Shown here piece after piece: positions 27,221-35,318 of a stretch of 64,000 nucleotides of DNA. Origin of the DNA: Kiritimatiellia bacterium (GTDB lineage Bacteria > Verrucomicrobiota > Kiritimatiellia > RFP12 > UBA1067); the NCBI GenBank assembly GCA_017403825.1, contig JAFRDO010000027.1, forward strand, positions 172,616 through 236,615. The letters run 5' to 3'. Numbering within the stretch: position 1 is the stretch's first letter; each line of letters begins with the position of its first letter. The notes under the pieces are model-generated. The model was not told where the DNA came from and did no database searches. It was given only the letters and a program-made list of their open reading frames with translations. The position numbers and the translations under genes are program-made.

Positions 27221-28969
27221 TCAGCCGTGGGATATCGCGCCGAACTTGCAGGTCGCCTCGCAGGCGCCGCACTTCACGCACTTCGCCTGGTCGATGACGT
27301 GCGGCTGCTTGACGGTGCCGCTGATCGCACCCGCAGGGCACTTCCTGGCGCACATCGTGCAGCCCTTGCACTTCGCCGCGTCGATCTTGTAGGTGATGAG
27401 CTTCGAGCACTTGCCGGAGCGGCACTTCTTGTCCTTGATGTGCTCCATGTACTCGTCCATGAAGTACCTGAGCGTGGAGCGCACGGGGTTGGACGCGGTC
27501 TGGCCGAGGCCGCAGAGCGACGCCTTGTTCATCGCGTCGCAGATCTGCCGCATGTCCTCGATGTCCTGCTCGGTGCCGCGGCCGGAGCTTATCTTGTTGA
27601 GGTAGTTGAGGAGCTTGCGTCCGCCGATGCGGCAGGGGGCGCACTTTCCGCAGCTCTCGTCGACCGTGAAGTCGAGGTAGAACTTGGCGATGTCCACCAC
27701 GCAGTCCGTCTCGTCCATGACGATCAGGCCGCCCGAGCCCATGATCGAGCCGATCTTTGCGAGCGACTCGTAGTCGATGGGCGTGTCGAGGAACTGCGGC
27801 GGGATTATGCCGCCAGACGGACCGCCCGTCTGCGCCGCCTTGAACTGGTGGCCGCCGCGTATGCCGCCGCCGATGTCGAAGATGATCTCGCGGAGGGTAG
27901 TGCCCATCGGGACCTCGATAAGGCCCGAGTTGTTAACCTTGCCCGTGAGCGCGAACACCTTGGTGCCCTTAGTCGTGGCCGTGCCGATCTTCGAGAACCA
28001 TTCCGCGCCCTTGTTGATGATGACGGGAATGTTCGCGAGCGTCTCGACGTTGTTGATGACCGTCGGACGGCCCCAGAGGCCCTTCACCGCAGGGAACGGC
28101 GGACGCGGACGCGGCATGCCGCGGTTGCCCTCGATGGACTGCAGGAGCGCGGTCTCCTCGCCGCAGACGAACGCGCCTGCGCCGAATCGGAGCTCGATCT
28201 CGAAGTCGAAGCCGCTGCCGAGTATGTCCTTGCCAAGGAGCCCCAGCTCCGTCGCCTGCGCGATGGCCACCTGGAGGCGGTGGATCGCGAGCGGATACTC
28301 CGCGCGAATGTAGATGAAGCCCTTCGTCGCGCCGATCGCGTAGCCGGCGATGATCATGGCCTCAAGGACGCTGTGGGGGTCGCCCTCGTCGGCGTTGCAG
28401 ACCATGTACTTCTGGCCCTTGGGCTGCTGCTGGGCGAACTTCCACTTCATGCCGGTCGGGAAGCCCGCGCCGCCGCGGCCGCGAAGGCCGGACTTCAGCA
28501 TCTCCTCCACGACCTGCTCGGGAGTCATCTCGAAGAGGACCTTCTCGATCGCCTTGTAGCCGTCGCGGGCGATGTAGTCGTCGATCTTCTCGGGGTCGAT
28601 CACGCCGCAGTTGCGAAGCACGATGCGGTACTGCTTCTGGTAAAACGGTATGTTCGCCTCGGAGACGAGCTTCTTCGCCTGCGACGGGTCGTAGCAGAGG
28701 CGCTGGACGACGCGCCCCTTGACGAGGTGCTCGGAGACGATCTCGCCGACGTCGTCCTTCTTCACCTGCACGTAGAACGTGCCCTGCGGAAGGATCTTGA
28801 CGATCGGCCCCTGCTCGCAGAAGCCGAGGCAGCCGGTCTTAACGACCTGAACCTTGTCCGCAAGGCCGGCGAGGCCGAGACACTTGCCGAACTCCTCCGC
28901 GATGCCGTCGGCACCGCCCGAGCAGCACGCCGTGCCGCCGCAGATAAGGACGTAACTCTGATAGGCCAT
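27221..28969 (-). CDS. hydB: Hydrogenase NADH/FMN subunit (NuoF-like), short in one loop
   Basis: 582 residues. Order of domains: N-terminal thioredoxin-like 2Fe-2S (ICGGTACC ... TGCLGFC), NuoF core with the FMN/NADH loop GLRGRGGAGFPTG, a 4Fe-4S cysteine set ESCGKCAPCRIG with a further Cys, and two C-terminal ferredoxin clusters (CKGCTMCARKCP, CVKCGACEATC). In the conserved NADEGDP segment the family normally continues with about 13 residues before a second GDPH; here NADEGDPHSVLEAM joins the two directly, an in-frame loss. It should oxidise NADH for hydrogenase or pass electrons the other way. Confidence 0.92.
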   Translation of the reverse strand: MAYQSYVLICGGTACCSGGADGIAEEFGKCLGLAGLADKVQVVKTGCLGFCEQGPIVKILPQGTFYVQVKKDDVGEIVSEHLVKGRVVQRLCYDPSQAKKLVSEANIPFYQKQYRIVLRNCGVIDPEKIDDYIARDGYKAIEKVLFEMTPEQVVEEMLKSGLRGRGGAGFPTGMKWKFAQQQPKGQKYMVCNADEGDPHSVLEAMIIAGYAIGATKGFIYIRAEYPLAIHRLQVAIAQATELGLLGKDILGSGFDFEIELRFGAGAFVCGEETALLQSIEGNRGMPRPRPPFPAVKGLWGRPTVINNVETLANIPVIINKGAEWFSKIGTATTKGTKVFALTGKVNNSGLIEVPMGTTLREIIFDIGGGIRGGHQFKAAQTGGPSGGIIPPQFLDTPIDYESLAKIGSIMGSGGLIVMDETDCVVDIAKFYLDFTVDESCGKCAPCRIGGRKLLNYLNKISSGRGTEQDIEDMRQICDAMNKASLCGLGQTASNPVRSTLRYFMDEYMEHIKDKKCRSGKCSKLITYKIDAAKCKGCTMCARKCPAGAISGTVKQPHVIDQAKCVKCGACEATCKFGAISHG

Positions 28970-28983
28970 TGTACGCTCTCCCC

Positions 28984-29379
28984 TTATGCGTTCTTCACGA
29001 TGTCAATCGACGGCTTGTCGAGGATCTTGTCGGAGATGAGCTCCTTGCCGAGAATGTGCTTCTCGACTATCGCCTTCGCCGTCACGGCGTCGACGTGACC
29101 GTAGATCACCGTCGGCATTCCCGGAACGACGACCTCGACGGTCGGCTCGGAGTGGCACAGGCCCATGCAGCCGGTCTGGCGTATGAGCACGTTAGTGAGC
29201 CCCTTCTCCGTCAGCGTGTCGACGAGCGCGGCGAACGTGTCCTTCGCCCCCGCCGCTATGCCGCAGGTGCCCATGCCGACGATCACCTGCACGTCCTTGT
29301 TGGAGCTGTCGCGCATCTCCATCGCCTTCTGACGCTCGCCACGCATGCGGCGCAGATCGTCCAAAGTCAGCTTCGCCAT
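28984..29379 (-). CDS. Thioredoxin-like [2Fe-2S] ferredoxin subunit
   Basis: 131 residues. The cysteine set (GMGTCGIAAGAK, then TGCMGLCHSEP) is that of thioredoxin-like ferredoxins attached to hydrogenase or formate dehydrogenase complexes. It carries one 2Fe-2S cluster and probably shuttles electrons between the NuoE-like and HydB subunits. Gaps of 16 and 14 bases to its neighbours mean it is co-transcribed with them. Confidence 0.87.
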   Translation of the reverse strand: MAKLTLDDLRRMRGERQKAMEMRDSSNKDVQVIVGMGTCGIAAGAKDTFAALVDTLTEKGLTNVLIRQTGCMGLCHSEPTVEVVVPGMPTVIYGHVDAVTAKAIVEKHILGKELISDKILDKPSIDIVKNA

Positions 29380-29395
29380 TTCAGAACCCTCCCGA

Positions 29396-29887
29396 TTAGC
29401 CCAGTTTGCGATACTTTTCGATGATGCCGTCCACCATGCTCTTGTCGAGCTTGCCGTGCACCTCCCCGTTCACGACCGCCACCGGCGCGAGACCGCAGCA
29501 GCCGAGGCAGCGGACCGCCTCCACCGAGAACATGCCGTCCGGCGTCGTCGCGTTCAGGCCCACGCCGAGCTTGCTCTCGAACTCCTTGATGATGTCGTCG
29601 CCGCCGCGAAGGTAGCACGCCGTGCCGAGACAGACCTGCACGATGTACTTGCCGGCCTTCTGCAGCTTGAAGAAATTGTAGAACGTGACCACCCCGTATA
29701 TCTTCGCCAGCGGCACGTCAAGCAGCTCCGCCGTCTCGATGGCGATGCTGCGCGGAATGTAGCCGTATGTCTGCTGAACCTGGTGGAGAACCATGATGAG
29801 GTTCCCCGGCTTGGACTTCCACGACTCGATGAACGCCTTGAGCTCCGGCGTCATCGTCTCGTTATGCTCTGCGGTCTGTTCGCTCAC
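29396..29887 (-). CDS. hydC: NuoE-like subunit of hydrogenase
   Basis: 163 residues. The family path is IPRSIAIETAELLDVPLAKIYGVVTFY, and VCLGTACYLRGG with CLGCCGLAPVAVVNGEVHG gives the four Cys of the 2Fe-2S cluster. The start is a GTG at 29887 preceded by AAAGGAGAGG at a good distance; no upstream ATG fits the family length. It heads the hydrogenase operon. Confidence 0.92.
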   Translation of the reverse strand: MSEQTAEHNETMTPELKAFIESWKSKPGNLIMVLHQVQQTYGYIPRSIAIETAELLDVPLAKIYGVVTFYNFFKLQKAGKYIVQVCLGTACYLRGGDDIIKEFESKLGVGLNATTPDGMFSVEAVRCLGCCGLAPVAVVNGEVHGKLDKSMVDGIIEKYRKLG

Positions 29888-29918
29888 TGTACCTCTCCTT
29901 TGAAGTTGTGTTTTGAGT

Positions 29919-29924
29919 ATTTTA
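29919..29924 (-). promoter_or_regulatory. -10 box of hydrogenase operon
   Basis: GGTGG-TAAAAT on the minus strand, a weaker variant of the same extended -10. The leader of about 25 bases carries AAAGGAGAGG. Confidence 0.6.
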
Positions 29925-29939
29925 CCACCCGCCCCCATT

Positions 29940-30285
29940 GTTAGGCAAGGGTAATTATCATCGTCTCGACAAGCGAAACCACCGAGGCGGTGGGCGGTCC
30001 CTTGCGCTCCTCTCGTGCGACACCTGCCACTCATCCGCCTTGCGCTTTCAGCCCCTATAACAACGTGAAGACATCGGCATTGAAGGAGCCGCGAGCGACG
30101 GAGCGGCGGGGTGTCGCGAGTGAGCGCACGTAGCGCCGCAGCCGTATGAGGAGCATCGCCCGCAGCCAACGGCATAAGCCGAGGCATGGCAGGCTGAACA
30201 AGGCTTGTTGTCTACGCGCGAAAGGCGTCGCGGCCGCGGAGTGCGCGACACCGAGCGAGCAGCCCCGCCGCGACGGAGCGCCGCG
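29940..30285. other. Intergenic, no gene recognised
   Basis: GC-rich stretch with several imperfect inverted and near-repeated pieces, such as CGGCGGGG and GGTGTCGCG around 30105-30118 and their complements around 30245-30285. I see no coding frame with family motifs on either strand and no clean RNA structure. Confidence 0.35.
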
Positions 30286-30504
30286 TCAGATCAGATACCA
30301 CACGGCGACGGCGATGACAACGATGACGAAAAGCCTTATCAGGTTGCGCCGAAAGAAATTCGCGCGCCGGACGCTAAGAATGTCATCACAGCCCTCGTTG
30401 GCCGCCTTCTGCCGCGCCTCGGCCTTGCGCGAGGCCATGACCATACGGACCGCGACGTGTCCGTCGCGCTCGATGTACTTCACGTTGTAGGAATGCAGTC
30501 CCAT
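30286..30504 (-). CDS. Small membrane protein, N-terminus like type II secretion GspF N-domain
   Basis: 72 residues. MGLHSYNVKYIERDGHVAVR, then SRKAEARQKAANEGCDDILSV, has the wording of the small alpha/beta domain at the start of GspF/PilC (sequence pattern: A-s-x-eA...L...G). It ends in one transmembrane helix (RLFVIVVIAVAVWYLI). Stand-alone proteins of this size are seen in PVC genomes but have no assigned function. ATG 30504, with a TATACT -10 about twenty bases upstream and no strong ribosome site. It is not a full GspF, and no secretion genes are nearby. Confidence 0.5.
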   Translation of the reverse strand: MGLHSYNVKYIERDGHVAVRMVMASRKAEARQKAANEGCDDILSVRRANFFRRNLIRLFVIVVIAVAVWYLI

Positions 30505-30524
30505 GGTCTGTCGTTAGGGCGGGT

Positions 30525-30530
30525 AGTATA
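30525..30530 (-). promoter_or_regulatory. -10 box of the small membrane protein gene
   Basis: ATATGG-TATACT, followed by a leader of about 20 bases. Confidence 0.5.
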
Positions 30531-30580
30531 CCATATTCCGCGCGTTAAAAACGGAGGCAATGTTGTCACCCTTTAGGGCG

Positions 30581-31093
30581 TCAGGCCGGGCAGGCACCGT
30601 CCGCTGCCTCATGCAAGTGGATTATCCGCTGGTTGGAGCTGCCGCGGAAGCGCAGCGAGATGTCCTTGAGCGACTCGACGAACGGACCGTCCACCAGCAC
30701 GTCCGTCAGCGCAAGCATCTCGTCCGTCGCCTCGGTATGCCAGCGCGACGCAGGGTCCCGCAGTTCCTCAATCACGCAGCCGGTATAGATCCAGAGCGTC
30801 TTGGAACTGCCGAAACGCTCGCGGAACCGCCGCAGGAACTGCAGTAGTCCGCGTTGGTTTGCGGGCTCCATCGGCTCGCCGCCGAGAAGCGTCAGCCCCG
30901 CTATGTGAGAAGGCGCGAGAGCGTCGAGCACTTGGTCCTCCACGGCAGGCGTGAACGGTTCGCCGTAGTCGAACGACTGCGCCTCCTCGTTGAAGCAACC
31001 CTTGCACCCGCGCGTGCAGCCCGAGACGAAGAGCGACACCCTCACGCCCTCCCCGTTGGCGATGTCGCACGTCCGTATCGATGCGTAGTTCAT
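30581..31093 (-). CDS. nrdG: Anaerobic ribonucleotide reductase activating protein
   Basis: 170 residues. The radical-SAM cluster reads GCTRGCKGCFN (C-x3-C-x2-C) with the downstream SAM motif LLGGEPMEPAN, the usual NrdG pattern. It makes the glycyl radical on NrdD. NrdD is not in the window. The start is ATG 31093, 13 bases after the oadB stop, so it is the tail of the oad transcription unit. It supports an anaerobic lifestyle. Confidence 0.92.
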   Translation of the reverse strand: MNYASIRTCDIANGEGVRVSLFVSGCTRGCKGCFNEEAQSFDYGEPFTPAVEDQVLDALAPSHIAGLTLLGGEPMEPANQRGLLQFLRRFRERFGSSKTLWIYTGCVIEELRDPASRWHTEATDEMLALTDVLVDGPFVESLKDISLRFRGSSNQRIIHLHEAADGACPA

Positions 31094-31106
31094 GGCGTTT
31101 CGCCGC

Positions 31107-32690
31107 TCACCGGCAGAGCGTGTAGAGGACGCCGGCGACAACGGCCGAGCCTATGACGCCCGAGACGTTCGGCCCCATCGCCTGCATAAGTATGAAGTTG
31201 GACGGGTTCTCGGACAGGGCGACCTTGTTGGAGACGCGCGCGGCCATCGGCACGGCCGAGACGCCGGCGGAGCCGATGAGCGGGTTGACCTTGGTCTTCG
31301 AGAACACGTTCATGAGCTTCGCCATCAGGACGCCTGCCGCGGTGCCCACGCAGAACGCGCAAAGGCCGAGCGCCAAGATCCCGAGCGTCGTGCCCGAAAG
31401 GAACTTCTCACACGCAAGCTTCGAGCCTACGGAGAGGCCGAGCATTATCGTGACGATGTTGATGAGCGCGTTCGACATGGTGTCGGCTATGCGCGCCACG
31501 CTGGGGCCAACCTCCCTGGCGAGGTTGCCGAGCATCAGCGCACCGATGAGCGGCACCGCGCTCGGCAGCAACACGGCGCAGAGGAGCAGCACGATCAGCG
31601 GGAAGCATATCTTCTCGATCTTCTTCACCTCGCGAAGCGGCGGCATCGTGATCGCGCGCTCTTCCTTCGTCGTGAGCGCCTTCATGATGGGCGGCTGAAT
31701 GATCGGCACGAGCGCCATGTAGCTGTATGCCGCGACCGCAATCGCCCCCAGGAGGTCAGGCGCAAGACGCGAGGTGAGCCAGATCGCCGTCGGACCGTCC
31801 GCGCCGCCGATTATGCCGATCGAGGCAGCAGCCTTCAGCGGCTCGACGCCGAAGAAGTCGCTGCCGAAGAGCGAGGCAAGGCCGAGCGCGCCGAAGAGCG
31901 CGAAGAAGATTCCGAACTGCGCAGCGCCGCCGAGAAGGGCCATGCGCGGATTGGCGATGAGCGGCCCGAAGTCCGTCATCGCGCCAACGCCCATGAAGAT
32001 CATGATCGGGAACACGCCGGTATCGATGCCCAGGGCGAAGAAGTAGTGCAGGAAGCCGCCCGGCTCGACGATGCCGCCGGACATCACCGGCACGCCGGAC
32101 GCCAGGAACGTTATCACGCCGTCGTGCATCATTGCCGGAGCCGTAACGCCCGCCAGCGGACAGTTGGCGAGAAGGCCGCCAAACCCAATCGGCAGAAGGA
32201 GCAGCGGCTCGAACCCCTTCACGATCGCAAGGTAGATCATGATGAGGCAGAGCGGAATCATGATGAGCTGCCCGACGCCGTAAGGCATTCCGAAAAGTGT
32301 CTTCACCTCGTGACCGGCGACGAACCTGCCGGTGTCGTCAAAGTATCCGCCTATCCAGTCGCCGACCTTCGCCTCGTGCTTCGCGGTCGAGAACGCCTTG
32401 GCCTGAAGCTTGCTCACGACCCAGAAGCCGTTGCGGCCGGCGTAATCCGCCGGATTGCCGAGCGGCTTCGAGAAGTCGGGCGCGGCGGGGCGGTCGGCCC
32501 ACGAGCCGTCAGGGTTCTTCGCCTCGAACTTGCCGGTGATGTAGTCTGGGGCGTCCCTCTTCATGAAACCGGAGATTCCGGTGTCGCCAGTGAGGTCCTT
32601 CACCTTGCCCAGCGTCGTGCGCCAGTCGCCTTCGGCGCGGAGTCCGGCAGCCCACGACAGCGCGAGAAGAATCAGCAGAAAGCGTTTCAT
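31107..32690 (-). CDS. oadB: Na+-transporting decarboxylase beta subunit, with periplasmic N-terminal extension
   Basis: 527 residues, longer than the usual 375-435. A signal peptide ([21 protein letters not shown]) and about 110 extra residues precede the canonical core, which begins near [17 protein letters not shown]. Core landmarks: [22 protein letters not shown], and the terminal [19 protein letters not shown]. It couples decarboxylation of carboxybiotin to outward sodium transport. The extension's role is unknown. Confidence 0.93.
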   Translation of the reverse strand: MKRFLLILLALSWAAGLRAEGDWRTTLGKVKDLTGDTGISGFMKRDAPDYITGKFEAKNPDGSWADRPAAPDFSKPLGNPADYAGRNGFWVVSKLQAKAFSTAKHEAKVGDWIGGYFDDTGRFVAGHEVKTLFGMPYGVGQLIMIPLCLIMIYLAIVKGFEPLLLLPIGFGGLLANCPLAGVTAPAMMHDGVITFLASGVPVMSGGIVEPGGFLHYFFALGIDTGVFPIMIFMGVGAMTDFGPLIANPRMALLGGAAQFGIFFALFGALGLASLFGSDFFGVEPLKAAASIGIIGGADGPTAIWLTSRLAPDLLGAIAVAAYSYMALVPIIQPPIMKALTTKEERAITMPPLREVKKIEKICFPLIVLLLCAVLLPSAVPLIGALMLGNLAREVGPSVARIADTMSNALINIVTIMLGLSVGSKLACEKFLSGTTLGILALGLCAFCVGTAAGVLMAKLMNVFSKTKVNPLIGSAGVSAVPMAARVSNKVALSENPSNFILMQAMGPNVSGVIGSAVVAGVLYTLCR

Positions 32691-32703
32691 CGGCGGTCCT
32701 TTC

Positions 32704-34527
32704 TCACCCGATCACCGCAAGCACGTCGCCCGTAGCCACCTTGTCCGTAGCGGCGACCATCACCGTCACCGTTCCGTCGCACGGCGCGGCGACCGGCGTC
32801 TCCATCTTCATGACGTCCATGACGAGGATCTCGTCGCCCTTGGAGACCTTCGAGCCCGAGTTGGCGGAGATGCGCAGCACCGTGCCGGGCACGGGCGCCT
32901 TGACCTCGGTGCCTTCTCCGGGTTTTCCGGACTTTCCGGAATCTCCGGATATTCCGGCCTTGGCCGAGAACGAGACTTCCTTGCCGTTCACCACGGCCTT
33001 GCCGTCTCCCTTTATCTCGACGCCGTATGCCTTGCCGTTGATGGTGACGGTGACGGAGCCACCCTTGCCGGCGGCGGGCTTCGCGTCCTCGGCAAAGCGG
33101 CAGCCCATCGGAGCCTTCGAGGGGTCCTTCAGGAATAGTATGCCCTTCTCCTTGCAGGAGGCGGCGATGAAGATGTTCTCATCGGTCACGGGAAGCCCGG
33201 CGTCCTCAAGCGCCTTCCTCGCCACGGCCCCGCCCTTCTTCGGGTCGGCGTCGTTCAGCTCCAGGACGGTCTTTGTGGTCGGCTCCGAATAAGGCTTGGT
33301 CAGCTCGTTGGAGGCCATGAACTCGGAAGCCTTCCTAACGATTTCCGGATCCGGCGGGACGGGCGTCTTGCCGAAGTAGCCGAGCACCATCTTCGCATAG
33401 CCGGGAGCGAACTTCTTGAACTTTCCGAACATGACGTTCTGGATCGCCTGCTGCGCGTAGAACTGGCTGACGGGCGTTACGGACGTTCCGAAGCCGCCGA
33501 GCCGCACGCAGTCGTACATCTCGGCGATCATGTCGTCGTACTTGTCCATCATGTTGTTGTCGCGCAGCATCTGCGTGTTTGCCGTCAGGGCGCCGCCGGG
33601 CATTGGGCTCCACACGATCTGCGGATTGACGTTCATCGCCTCCGGCGGCAGGAAGTACTTCTTCATCGCGTTCTTGAAGGCGTCCTCGGCCTTCTTGATC
33701 TTGTTGATGTCGAAGTCGAAGCAGAAGTCGGGATCGCCGTCAAGGCAGTGCCACATCGTGATGATGTCGGGCTGGCAGGTTCCGCCGCTCATCGGGGCCA
33801 TTGAGAGGTCAAGGCCGTCAGCGCCGCCCCTCAGCGCCGCGAGATAGCAGGAGACGCCGTTGCCGGCCGTCTCGTGCGAGTGGAACTGTATGTGCACGCC
33901 GTCGCCCAGCAGACTGCGGGCGAGCTTCATCGTGTTGTACACGGTAGTCGGCGTCGACGTGCCGGACGCATCCTTGAACGCCACGCGGTCGAACGGGATT
34001 CCGGCGTCCATTATCATCTTCAGGCGGTCGCGGTAGAACTCCGGCGTGTGCGTGCCCTTGTTGTCGATGCCGGGCGGCAGGCCCATCATCGTGACGACGA
34101 CCTCGTGGTTGAGGCCGGCGTCATGAATGCACTGCCCGGACCACTTGAGGTTGTTCACGTCGTTCAGCGCGTCGAAGTTGCGGATCGAGCTCATGCCGTG
34201 CTTCTTGAACATCTGGGCGTGCAGCTTGATCATGTCGCTCGGCTGAGACTCGAGGCCCACCACGTTCACGCCGCGCGAAAGCGTCTGCAAGTCGGCCTCG
34301 GGCGCGGCCTTGCGGAAGGCGTCCATCACGTCGAACGCATCCTCCTGGCAGTAGAAGTAGCAGCTCTGGAACCTGGCGCCGCCGCCGGCCTCGAACCAGC
34401 GGACGCCGGCCGCATACGCCTCCTCGACGCAGGGCAGGAAGTCCTTGGAAAGGACGCGCGCTCCGACGACACTCTGGAAGCCGTCGCGGAACGCTGTGAG
34501 CATGAACTTTACCGTCTTCTTGGCCAT
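32704..34527 (-). CDS. oadA: Oxaloacetate/pyruvate-carboxylase-type decarboxylase alpha subunit
   Basis: 607 residues. The carboxyltransferase TIM barrel ([37 protein letters not shown]) runs to about residue 440. A middle domain of about 80 residues follows, then the biotinyl domain with the biotin lysine K574 in VMKMETPV. The linker before the biotin domain is unusual: instead of the common Pro/Ala hinge, [15 protein letters not shown] is a five-triplet Gly-X-Y stretch. It transfers CO2 from oxaloacetate (or a related acid) to biotin, for OadB. The OadA-OadB gap is 13 bases. Confidence 0.92.
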   Translation of the reverse strand: MAKKTVKFMLTAFRDGFQSVVGARVLSKDFLPCVEEAYAAGVRWFEAGGGARFQSCYFYCQEDAFDVMDAFRKAAPEADLQTLSRGVNVVGLESQPSDMIKLHAQMFKKHGMSSIRNFDALNDVNNLKWSGQCIHDAGLNHEVVVTMMGLPPGIDNKGTHTPEFYRDRLKMIMDAGIPFDRVAFKDASGTSTPTTVYNTMKLARSLLGDGVHIQFHSHETAGNGVSCYLAALRGGADGLDLSMAPMSGGTCQPDIITMWHCLDGDPDFCFDFDINKIKKAEDAFKNAMKKYFLPPEAMNVNPQIVWSPMPGGALTANTQMLRDNNMMDKYDDMIAEMYDCVRLGGFGTSVTPVSQFYAQQAIQNVMFGKFKKFAPGYAKMVLGYFGKTPVPPDPEIVRKASEFMASNELTKPYSEPTTKTVLELNDADPKKGGAVARKALEDAGLPVTDENIFIAASCKEKGILFLKDPSKAPMGCRFAEDAKPAAGKGGSVTVTINGKAYGVEIKGDGKAVVNGKEVSFSAKAGISGDSGKSGKPGEGTEVKAPVPGTVLRISANSGSKVSKGDEILVMDVMKMETPVAAPCDGTVTVMVAATDKVATGDVLAVIG

Positions 34528-34570
34528 GATAATTCCTTTGTAATTCTTAAATTCTTCCCTCGGAGAATCC

Positions 34571-34789
34571 CTATCCGTTGAGGGCTACGGCTATCGCCAG
34601 CGCCACGTCGGCATCGTCGCCCGCCGCCGAGGGCGCCGGAAGCTTCTTCTTTGGCGCGTCCTGCGGAAGGATCGAGTTGAAATTCGCAATGAACCCCATC
34701 GACGCTTTCGTAACGATGATGAGAACAACGAGAAAAACGTAGACGATGCCCATTCCCGCGAGCATCAGCACCACTCCCTGACCTACCAT
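34571..34789 (-). CDS. oadG: Oxaloacetate decarboxylase gamma chain
   Basis: 72 residues. One N-terminal transmembrane helix (VGQGVVLMLAGMGIVYVFLVVLII) followed by a Pro/Ala-rich tail (PKKKLPAPSAAG), the form of OadG. AAGGGG seven bases before the ATG at 34789 decides the start over the TTG at 34840. It anchors the complex. Confidence 0.85.
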   Translation of the reverse strand: MVGQGVVLMLAGMGIVYVFLVVLIIVTKASMGFIANFNSILPQDAPKKKLPAPSAAGDDADVALAIAVALNG

Positions 34790-34820
34790 TTCAAATCCCC
34801 TTCTAGAATTCCAGCTGACC

Positions 34821-35267
34821 TTACGGGTCGATGTTCTCAAGCTTCAGCGTATCGAAATCGATCCTGCGGTAATAGCAGTTCCTTGGCGCGCCCGCCTTGT
34901 TCTTCGTGTGGCAGATGCCGCCGCGGCAGGGCCTCACGACGTAGAGGAGCGAGTTCTGCTCGCAGTTCACGTAGGCTTCGAGGAGGTCGAACGTCTCGCC
35001 GCTCGTCTCGCCCTTGAACCAGAGCTTGTTGCGGCTCGTGGACCAGAGGATCAGCTTCCTCTTGGCGAAGCTCTCCCTCATGGCGAACTCGTTGGTGTAC
35101 GCGACGAGGATCACTTCCTTGGTGTCGGCGTTCTGCACCGCCACCGGTATTACGCCAGGATCGCACTGCGCAGTGCCTGCGCAGCGCGTGTCCGAAACCT
35201 GCTTGCCGACCTTCTCGAGCTTCGTGAAGTCGAGAGCCAGCTCCGTCGATTCTTCTAGTTGTCCCAT
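34821..35267 (-). CDS. hisI: Phosphoribosyl-AMP cyclohydrolase-family protein, divergent
   Basis: 148 residues. GVIPVAVQNADTKEVILVAYTN, LWFKGETSGE and GGICHTK with a later RNCYYRR are HisI landmarks. In standard HisI the metal motif is DCDxD; here it reads NCEQN, and five extra residues lie between CHT and the last Cys. The three zinc cysteines are kept. The usual reaction opens the ring of phosphoribosyl-AMP in histidine synthesis, but no other his gene is near, and this subfamily could do something else. Promoter 32 bases upstream; GGGG about eight bases before the ATG. Confidence 0.72.
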   Translation of the reverse strand: MGQLEESTELALDFTKLEKVGKQVSDTRCAGTAQCDPGVIPVAVQNADTKEVILVAYTNEFAMRESFAKRKLILWSTSRNKLWFKGETSGETFDLLEAYVNCEQNSLLYVVRPCRGGICHTKNKAGAPRNCYYRRIDFDTLKLENIDP

Positions 35268-35299
35268 GACTGATGCCCCAAAGGTGAGATTGGTTGCAT

Positions 35300-35305
35300 A
35301 TTATA
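35300..35305 (-). promoter_or_regulatory. Extended -10 box of hisI-oad-nrdG unit
   Basis: TTTTTGG-TATAAT on the minus strand, just outside the lacZ stop at 35319, with a leader of about 25-32 bases. Confidence 0.68.
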
Positions 35306-35318
35306 CCAAAAATCTCAG

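Noticed and set aside
25129..29098. Long open frames on the plus strand opposite the hydrogenase genes
   Set aside because: They have no family motifs, are rich in Arg/Leu/Ala/Val/Asp from GC-rich antisense, and lie exactly opposite well-supported genes.
29940..30285. Structured RNA or riboswitch in the hydrogenase-nrdG gap
   Set aside because: Only imperfect inverted pieces; no consistent helix set or known motif can be drawn by eye.
31092..32735. Long plus-strand frame opposite oadB
   Set aside because: Low-complexity Arg/His/Glu composition; the minus strand holds a clear oadB with intact motifs.
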